Positions 48,239 to 53,650 of a stretch of DNA of 53,650 nt are shown here, in pieces (positions within the stretch are counted from its first letter, which is position 1; every line of letters begins with the position of its first letter). Source of the stretch: a virus; the IMG/VR virus record IMGVR_UViG_3300035161_000034, positions 1 to 53,650 of that record; one strand, given 5' to 3'. The notes beneath the pieces are model-generated. The model was not told the origin of the DNA, did not search any database, and saw only the letters and a list, made by a program, of their open reading frames with translations. The translations under genes were made by a program, and so were the position numbers.

Positions 48239-49273
48239 TTACGCAGTTGCTGCGGCTTCCCAACGTACCAAGAAGGCATCTTGCAGAATGACCGTTGCAT
48301 TGTATGTTTTCCAGCCAACCGTACCACGCTGTGCCAGCGGATCGCCGGGTGCCGGTTTTGGATTGACGACCATTGGGTGAATGCTATTCTCGCCTTTCAG
48401 CGGCACCAGACCGTAGGCGTCGCGAGCGATCACCAGAATCGGATACACGTCAGCCGATGTACCGGTGGTGGAACGCATCAAGCCTTTCGCACCGCCTGCA
48501 TCGGCAAATGGGGCAAAAACGGTCGAGGTCAGATAGCGCACCTGTTCAACCGTACCGATTTCATTCTCGAACGGGGTTGCCGAACCGTAATCTTTAGGAT
48601 TGATGTAACCACTCAAGGTCCGAATGTCGGTTTCCGAATCCGGGTGACACAGTGCGATGTACGACGCTTCAACCGACTGCTTGGCATAGCTTGGCGTGCT
48701 GGATAGCACTTGCGTCAATTTCTTGGCATTCTGCCGGTTCATCGACGTGGTAATCTGGCGTTGTACTGCTAAAGTCGGTGCGGTATTTACCGCGTTGCGT
48801 GCGCCACCGTTGTTGTAGAACACGTTGGTTCCGGCTTTCAGTACGTTAAAACGCAAGGTTTCAATCGTCTGTGCAGCAGATTCACCAAGGACTTCCATTG
48901 CTTGTTGCAATACCGGATCTTCATGGGTATCCATGACCACATCGGTAATCGTCACGAAATCGCCGTATTGCTGCAACGTTGCCGTGTAGTCAACACTGGC
49001 GAGTTTTTTGCCGGTCGGAGTAATCCCTTCAACCAGCGGTGTCGTTGCCAACGGTGTGTAAAAAGCAGCGGTTGCATCGCCGTCACCGGCGGCACCGGTT
49101 GCACCACTTAAGAAATAACGACGCCATTTAGCGGTTTTAGAGCTTTTCTTCGGCAGTGGATAAGATTGACCAAAGCGTTCAATGACTAAGTAAGGTAACG
49201 CGCGTTTGAGCAGTTCAGTCACTGCATAGGCGGCAGTCCGTGGGCTAATATCCCCGTAAACTGTAGATGGCAT
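48239..49273 (-). CDS. Major capsid protein, N4-gp56 family
   Basis: 344 aa. Start VYGDISPRTAAYAVTELLKRALPYLVIERFGQSYPLPKKSSKTAKWRRYF, then TPLVEGITPTGKKLASVDYTATLQQYGDFVTITDVVMDTHEDPVLQQAMEVLGE, then LKAGTNVFYNNGGARNAVNT. These are the hallmarks of the N4-gp56 capsid family (HK97 fold). ATG has GGAG upstream, with a promoter candidate in front and a terminator behind, as expected for the most abundant virion protein. Confidence 0.95.
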   Translation of the reverse strand: MPSTVYGDISPRTAAYAVTELLKRALPYLVIERFGQSYPLPKKSSKTAKWRRYFLSGATGAAGDGDATAAFYTPLATTPLVEGITPTGKKLASVDYTATLQQYGDFVTITDVVMDTHEDPVLQQAMEVLGESAAQTIETLRFNVLKAGTNVFYNNGGARNAVNTAPTLAVQRQITTSMNRQNAKKLTQVLSSTPSYAKQSVEASYIALCHPDSETDIRTLSGYINPKDYGSATPFENEIGTVEQVRYLTSTVFAPFADAGGAKGLMRSTTGTSADVYPILVIARDAYGLVPLKGENSIHPMVVNPKPAPGDPLAQRGTVGWKTYNATVILQDAFLVRWEAAATA

Positions 49274-49347
49274 GTTGCATTCTCCAAAAGAGTTGTCGCC
49301 ATGTCATAAACGCCAGCTTGTTTTGGCTTATCACAAGAGCGGTTATA

Positions 49348-49364
49348 AAAGTAGTTATCTACCT
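49348..49364 (-). repeat. 17-base late-region hairpin repeat, copy 2
   Basis: The same 17 bases as at 28557-28573, in the gap before the capsid gene and just downstream of the promoter candidate, so it would lie near the 5' end of the capsid mRNA. A weaker partial copy (GTAGTTGTCTA) lies at about 49385. Confidence 0.8.
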
Positions 49365-49365
49365 A

Positions 49366-49395
49366 AATATAACACGTTTTTCGAGTAGTTGTCTA
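49366..49395 (-). promoter_or_regulatory. Promoter candidate for the major capsid gene
   Basis: On the - strand TAGACA (49395-49390), 18 bases, TATATT (49371-49366), each 5 of 6 to sigma70 consensus. It overlaps the end of the 49393-49683 gene and lies about 100 bases before the capsid ATG. Confidence 0.45.
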
Positions 49396-49683
49396 AAGTA
49401 TGTAACGGTAGTCATCGGCCAGCCAGTAAAGTCCTTCAACCTCTAAGGGCAGGTGGATGCTGTCGCAGCAGGCTGGCGGCAATGTCAGACCGAAATCATA
49501 GCGCGTTTCCATCGCATCGAGCGATTCTTCGTTAAAAGAATCGTCCAATACAGCAACATCTTCCAATGCCGTCACGTCAAAGTATTTGACCGGATCAAAA
49601 CACTCTCGATCTTGCAGCCAGTTAAGAAACCGGTCTGTTTTTATTGTCAGGTTCCTCAGTCTTGACGCTGGCAAATATTTCAT
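49393..49683 (-). CDS. Hypothetical protein between scaffold and capsid genes, 96 aa
   Basis: N-terminal basic helix (YLPASRLRNLTIKTDRFLNWLQDRE), then acidic (DVTALEDVAVLDDSFNEESLDAMETRYDF) and a final EVEGLYWLADDYRYIL. No family recognised. ATG overlaps the scaffold stop, so it is coupled to it; this suggests a role in head assembly. Confidence 0.65.
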   Translation of the reverse strand: MKYLPASRLRNLTIKTDRFLNWLQDRECFDPVKYFDVTALEDVAVLDDSFNEESLDAMETRYDFGLTLPPACCDSIHLPLEVEGLYWLADDYRYIL

Positions 49684-50642
49684 TTCATTGCGGCGAACTC
49701 TTTGAAAGCGGCGCTAAAGTCGTTGGCATCAGGTTCTGTCCGGTCCTCAGACCGTTTTGTTTTAACCACTCGGAGAGCGGCAGCGGCTGCGGCCTTCTTA
49801 GGATCTGGCGTTGGCGCTGCTGGCGCAGGTGCGACTGACGCAGCAGGCGCAGGTGCTGTTTTGCCATAATTCGTTGCCTGTTTATAGAGGTTGATAAAAT
49901 GCGCGACTTCCTCAGCGGTGCCGTTATCAATCACCTGCTGATAGGCTGCTTTCAAGTACTCGGGCTGTTGCCCGGCCCATTCAATCGCTTTATCGCGTAC
50001 GTCATCGTAATCATCAACCCGCGCCTTAATATCGGCATACTGGTCGCGGCCACTGCGCCCTTCCACATAGTCCAGTGCCGGGCCGTAAACCCCGTGAATC
50101 TGGTCAAAGATGTACTGCACCAACTGCTGGTATTCCGCCCGGCGCGTCAGTGCTTCGCCGCGCTGCACATCGCCCCAGTCCTCGGCGTACTGCTTCAATA
50201 GCTGCTGTTCGTCGTCGGTGTACAGGGGTTTCTGTTCGGTTGGCGCTTCCGGTTCGGGTTGCGGTTGGGGTGCCTGTGCCGTCTGTTGCGCCTGCTTTAA
50301 TTGCTCAATCTGCGCTTGCAGTTCTTCAATAATTTGAGACTGATCAGCGGCGGCAGGTGCTGGCGGCGTTTCATCCATCGGCGCGGGGTTATCCGCGTCT
50401 GCGACGGTTTGATCTGGCGCGGCGTCATCGCTTGCAACCGTATCATCACCGGCAACGGCGGGTTCACCGTCACCCACCACTGCGTCAGATTCGCCTTCAA
50501 CCACGGTATCGTCAGTGGCATCAGGTTCATCCACTTGTGGTTTTTGCATTTCTGAGAAGGCATCGCTGTATGCTTTTTCATCATCGGTCAATACCTCGCT
50601 GTCATCGGTATAGGGGTTAATATCTACATCATCTTCGGCCAT
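49680..50642 (-). CDS. Head scaffolding protein
   Basis: 320 aa with AAGGAGG 5 bases before ATG. The first ~100 residues are very acidic and Ala/Asp/Thr-rich (EDDVDINPYTDDSEVLTDDEKAYSDAFSEMQK; DDTVASDDAAPDQTVADADN), then Gln/Pro-rich helix (IIEELQAQIEQLKQAQQTAQAPQPQPEPEAP), a middle helical region, and a basic C-terminus (KKAAAAAALRVVKTKRSEDRTEPDANDFSAAFKEFAAMK). Acidic-to-basic layout directly before the capsid gene is typical of internal scaffolds whose basic end binds the coat protein. By form and place, not by family signature. Confidence 0.82.
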   Translation of the reverse strand: MAEDDVDINPYTDDSEVLTDDEKAYSDAFSEMQKPQVDEPDATDDTVVEGESDAVVGDGEPAVAGDDTVASDDAAPDQTVADADNPAPMDETPPAPAAADQSQIIEELQAQIEQLKQAQQTAQAPQPQPEPEAPTEQKPLYTDDEQQLLKQYAEDWGDVQRGEALTRRAEYQQLVQYIFDQIHGVYGPALDYVEGRSGRDQYADIKARVDDYDDVRDKAIEWAGQQPEYLKAAYQQVIDNGTAEEVAHFINLYKQATNYGKTAPAPAASVAPAPAAPTPDPKKAAAAAALRVVKTKRSEDRTEPDANDFSAAFKEFAAMK

Positions 50643-50651
50643 ATCGCCTCC

Positions 50652-50885
50652 TTATTGCTTGGTTATCGGTTTACTGTTATTGAAGTCCCGAATCAAGTCC
50701 TCTAACACTTGTGCCCGTGCCTGCTCCGCCAAGAAATTCTCCGGCGGCACCTTCACCAGCCGGTCCTTGCACCGCGCCAGCCGAAGGTCCAATAAAGCCA
50801 GCACCGCCGTCATCGCCGACTCCATCCGCAGGTTGCGGATTCGGTCCAGTAGTTGGCTCTCCTTCAAGTCCTTTGTCTGTTGCAT
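50652..50885 (-). CDS. Small protein nested in the 3' end of the portal gene
   Basis: 77 aa in a different frame from the portal. The ATG at 50885 has GGAGGTGGG upstream, a strong ribosome site inside the portal gene. 209 of its 234 bases lie within that gene. Sequence MQQTKDLKESQLLDRIRN, then DLRLARCKDRLVKVPPENFLAEQARAQVLEDLIRDF, follows a small helical phage protein type seen at this place in other genomes (V-x-VPPE-F---Q--A--LE-L---F). Function unknown. The portal tail in the same DNA is Gly/Ala-rich. Confidence 0.78.
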   Translation of the reverse strand: MQQTKDLKESQLLDRIRNLRMESAMTAVLALLDLRLARCKDRLVKVPPENFLAEQARAQVLEDLIRDFNNSKPITKQ

Positions 50886-52923
50886 TGATTCCCACCTCCA
50901 AGGCATCTAAAACAGTTTTCGCCTGCTGCGCTTCCGCAGCGGCATTGTGTTTCACCGACAGCGACACATCTTTCAGGGCGCTTGCCAGTGTTTCACGGAT
51001 TTCAGCGCGGATCATTTCCGCCTCACGTTGCTGTGCTTCCTGTTGTTCTTTCGCAGCCGCCGCATCCAGTGCCTGTGCTTCGGCTTCGGACACGACAATA
51101 TCGCTGTCATCCAGATCGCGTACGCGAATACGCGCCATTGCCAGCCGTCGGAAGTTAATGTAGCGTTTTTCCTCGTCGGTCAGCGTGGTTGCCAGATTAT
51201 CCAATTGAATGCCCTGCACCTCTTTGGCGATCAGGCTGGTCGCACCGCGCGCTTTCGGCAGGAAGTCGCCGCGTATGCGCGTATCGTCAGAGAACACCTT
51301 ATTGAAGGTAATAATCGACCCGATCACCGATTCGGTGAAAATGTCAAAGTTGCGAACCACATCCTTGAACGGCAGCGCCGCCTGCCCTTGCAACATGCTG
51401 GCTCCGGCAGCGGTGCGCAGCGGCTCACTCGGGCCGTTCTGCAAATCCCCGCCGGTGGCCGGACTGACAAAGGTTTCCTGATCGGAAAACTGCTTGAACA
51501 ATTCCACCACGGCTTGCAGTTCCGGCAAATGCATCGGCAGGTCAATCGACCGCACCGCCGGGACGTTGACGGTCGGCCCGTCATCCTCGCGATACCAGAT
51601 TTTGTCGGTTTCTATCGCGGTCATGTCCTGATCCGGTCGGAGTAGTTCGGTATTGACCTCCAGATTGCGCAGCACCGACGCATTGTCCAGTATCATACGC
51701 ACCGCCGCACACACCCCCAACTGGCTGTCACGCACGATATTCGGCAGACCGGAGCCAAGAATGCTGGTTTCGTCATCCTCGAAAATGAAGTGGTGGTACA
51801 TCTTCATCGTCATGCCATCAGGGAGTAGATCACTCCACGGACTGGTCTGTGCCTTGATTACGATGCCGTCCACCATCCAGATATGCGCCTGCAAATCTTC
51901 TTCCAGCCGGTCATCCGGTATTTCAATCCCGGCCTGTTTCAACAGCCGCCCGGACAGCGCCCCATCCCATATCACCACGTCGTATTTGCAGCGCCCTTGC
52001 GCGTTGACATTCTTCTGATCACCGTGCTGCGTCATATCCACTTCAAACTCACGGCGGCGGTAATTGCCGTCCGGCAGTCTTTTCAGTACGGTGTCGATGG
52101 CATCACTGATAAAATCCTCACGCCGTTTCAGACCGATCAACTCATGCTTGGTCATTACCGGGCGTTCAAACTGCCCTTCCATCTGATCCAGCGATTTCGC
52201 CGACATATCCGGGTAATAATCCCACAGTTTGACGAACTCGAAACGGGGCCGGTATGCGGTGGTCGGCACCGCCATCAGCCGCCCGGAGGTATCCGCCAGC
52301 CATGTGCGCCGTTGCACCGTTTCGACGAACGGGCCTTTCAGCACCCCCATACCGTAGTCGATGCCGCTGACCAGCACCTTCCGCGCCAGCGCGGTATAGG
52401 ACAACGACCGTGAGCCGCCCAAGTCCTGCAATTGGTCGCTGATCTCGCGCGACAGGTTCTTGCCGCGTTCCCGCGCAAACTGACGGATCGCTTCTTCAAT
52501 CTGTGCATCATCCGGGTTGGGGGACTCCAGCGCATCCAGTACCTGTTGCAGGTCGTCTTGGTGCAGGTCTGGTACATCGGAAGGGGTTACCGTCCAGTTG
52601 GTTTCGGATGCCGGGAACAGCAGGTTCATCAGGCGCGACACCATGCTGACGCACTTTACGCGGGTGATTTTCGGGTATGCCTTACTGCGGTTTTCGCCAA
52701 TCTGCCGTTCGATTTCCGGGTCGTAGATGCCCTGCTTCTGCCGCGCGTTCTGCGCCCATCGTTTTTCGGCAATCCGGCGGTCGGCTTCATACATCTCGAA
52801 CTTGGTCATCAAGTGCCGTCCGAGTACTTTGAGTCCTTCCTTGTTCAGCACGGTCTGAACCACGCCCCCACTGCTCGGATCGGGGAGTTGTACTTCGTTA
52901 ATTTCCGCTGTTTCTTCAGTCAT
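50677..52923 (-). CDS. Portal protein
   Basis: 748 aa, right for podovirus portals. Segments LGRHLMTKFEMYEADRRIAEKRWAQNARQKQGIYDPEIERQIGENRSKAYPKITRVKCVSMVSRLMNLLFPASETNWTVTPS, then IWDGALSGRLLKQAGIEIPDD, and WSDLLPDGMTMKMYHHFIFEDDETSILGSGLPNIVRDSQLGVCAAVRMILDNASVL resemble portals of N4-gp56-capsid phages. Helical region around ~640-675 (AEAQALDAAAAKEQQEAQQREAEMIRAEIRETL). The last ~75 residues are low-complexity Gly/Ala/Pro and overlap the nested gene. It forms the dodecameric DNA gate in the head. Confidence 0.9.
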   Translation of the reverse strand: MTEETAEINEVQLPDPSSGGVVQTVLNKEGLKVLGRHLMTKFEMYEADRRIAEKRWAQNARQKQGIYDPEIERQIGENRSKAYPKITRVKCVSMVSRLMNLLFPASETNWTVTPSDVPDLHQDDLQQVLDALESPNPDDAQIEEAIRQFARERGKNLSREISDQLQDLGGSRSLSYTALARKVLVSGIDYGMGVLKGPFVETVQRRTWLADTSGRLMAVPTTAYRPRFEFVKLWDYYPDMSAKSLDQMEGQFERPVMTKHELIGLKRREDFISDAIDTVLKRLPDGNYRRREFEVDMTQHGDQKNVNAQGRCKYDVVIWDGALSGRLLKQAGIEIPDDRLEEDLQAHIWMVDGIVIKAQTSPWSDLLPDGMTMKMYHHFIFEDDETSILGSGLPNIVRDSQLGVCAAVRMILDNASVLRNLEVNTELLRPDQDMTAIETDKIWYREDDGPTVNVPAVRSIDLPMHLPELQAVVELFKQFSDQETFVSPATGGDLQNGPSEPLRTAAGASMLQGQAALPFKDVVRNFDIFTESVIGSIITFNKVFSDDTRIRGDFLPKARGATSLIAKEVQGIQLDNLATTLTDEEKRYINFRRLAMARIRVRDLDDSDIVVSEAEAQALDAAAAKEQQEAQQREAEMIRAEIRETLASALKDVSLSVKHNAAAEAQQAKTVLDALEVGINATDKGLEGEPTTGPNPQPADGVGDDGGAGFIGPSAGAVQGPAGEGAAGEFLGGAGTGTSVRGLDSGLQ

Positions 52924-52931
52924 GGCAATCC

Positions 52932-53650
52932 TTAACGCGCGATATACGGGTTACTAAATCTCGGTATTGTAAACGGTTTATGTTTCTGCCGCGATCCTTT
53001 TACCGGATCGGTACGGACGCAGTAACGGCAGACATAACCGACGGCATCGCCCGGATGGGAGGATTCATTCTTGACCGGCTTGGTCTTTTCTTCACCTTTT
53101 AAAGTCTTTTCATAACGCCAACCACTCGCCAATGCCCGGATTACTTTCTTGCAGCGCGGATCGACCAGAAACGCCGGTCCCACTTCAGTCAGCCGGGTGG
53201 TGAAATTGTCGATAGCTTCCAGACGCGGCGATAAAAGATTGGTGTTATCTACTTTTACCGTCCAGAATTTCTTGTATTTATTTTGCTTGAGTACTTGAAC
53301 TACCGTTCTTTCATCGGTCGGGGTGCGTGAATTACCTGCCGGGTCGGGTGCGATAATCACTTCCATGCCGCTATACCGCAGCTTCAGTTTCGGCAGCAGC
53401 TTGTCGCGGATCATGCGTTCGGTGCCAAAGCCGGTCAGCACCAGCTCGTCGATAATGCACAAGCGGCCATACAGGTCATACTGCCCAAACACCAGCGCCG
53501 ACACCATACCCGGATCGTAACCGATAATAAGCGGCAAGAGTGGATCAGGACTTAACGGCGCTTGGGCGACGTGAATGGTGCGATTAAAGGTCGGCACGAC
53601 CGGCTCTCCGGCAAGAGAAAAGCCCCAGTTGGCATGAATGAACTGCTCGA
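52932..53650 (-). CDS. terL: Terminase large subunit, C-terminal nuclease part (5' end beyond the window)
   Basis: The frame is open to the window edge: residues before the GTG at 53597 read HANWGFSLAGEPVVPTFNRTIHV, so that codon is internal. The RNase H-like nuclease domain shows IIGYDPGM (first Asp), EVIIAPDPAGNSRTPTDERT, and SSHPGDAVGYVCRYCV (last Asp). Two-thirds of the gene, with Walker motifs, lies outside. It cuts and packages the genome through the portal encoded next. Confidence 0.9.
   Translation of the reverse strand, partial: EQFIHANWGFSLAGEPVVPTFNRTIHVAQAPLSPDPLLPLIIGYDPGMVSALVFGQYDLYGRLCIIDELVLTGFGTERMIRDKLLPKLKLRYSGMEVIIAPDPAGNSRTPTDERTVVQVLKQNKYKKFWTVKVDNTNLLSPRLEAIDNFTTRLTEVGPAFLVDPRCKKVIRALASGWRYEKTLKGEEKTKPVKNESSHPGDAVGYVCRYCVRTDPVKGSRQKHKPFTIPRFSNPYIAR

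Noticed and set aside
53597-53597. GTG at 53597 as the terminase start
   Set aside because: The frame is open to the window edge with terminase-like residues upstream, and the ATPase domain is missing, so this codon is internal.

Overview
The window is a 53.65 kb piece of a tailed double-stranded DNA phage genome (Caudoviricetes), probably podovirus-like and infecting a Gram-negative bacterium. This rests on an N4-gp56-type major capsid protein, a 748-residue portal, the C-terminal half of a large terminase, a 2537-residue internal virion/ejection protein, a compact lysis cassette, and the absence of recognisable tape-measure or sheath genes. No RNA polymerase gene and no integrase or clear repressor is visible. 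Several good sigma70-type promoters suggest transcription by the host RNA polymerase. The window is cut at both ends: the first gene lacks its start and the terminase lacks its ATPase half.

Positions 1-23488 (+ strand) hold the early and replication genes. The first 8 kb carries small, mostly unknown genes: an ArdC antirestriction protein, a possible sliding-clamp-like protein and an HTH/coiled-coil protein. They are separated by intergenic hairpins and preceded by a repeated ACACAAAGGAGA translation-start leader. From 8 to 23.5 kb lie DNA metabolism genes. These are a family A DNA polymerase interrupted by an intein, HNH proteins, an ASCH/PUA-type protein, a MazG-like enzyme, a Cas4/RecB-like nuclease, a Fic-fold protein, a VRR-NUC nuclease, an SNF2 helicase, an SSB-like protein and a PrimPol-helicase. 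Two small predicted secreted or exported proteins sit among them.

Positions 23475-53650 (- strand) hold the lysis and virion genes, transcribed towards the early module. In transcription order: terminase large subunit, portal with a nested small gene, scaffold, major capsid protein followed by a strong terminator, connector and adaptor proteins, several structural proteins, a tandem pair of long coiled-coil paralogues, the giant ejection protein, repetitive tail-fibre-like proteins, then a lysis cassette (holin-like membrane protein, secreted HNH nuclease, M15 peptidase endolysin, membrane or lipoprotein). The two modules converge and their last genes overlap by 14 bp.

The most unusual features are: an intein in motif B of the polymerase whose middle carries a separate zinc-ribbon gene in another frame, exactly where a homing endonuclease would sit; a five-copy 20-bp palindrome family in early intergenic gaps; a Fic-fold protein that keeps its inhibitory motif but has lost the catalytic His; a possible truncated sliding clamp; and a zincin-like HEAAH motif in the giant ejection protein. 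All family assignments were made by eye from motifs, not by database search.
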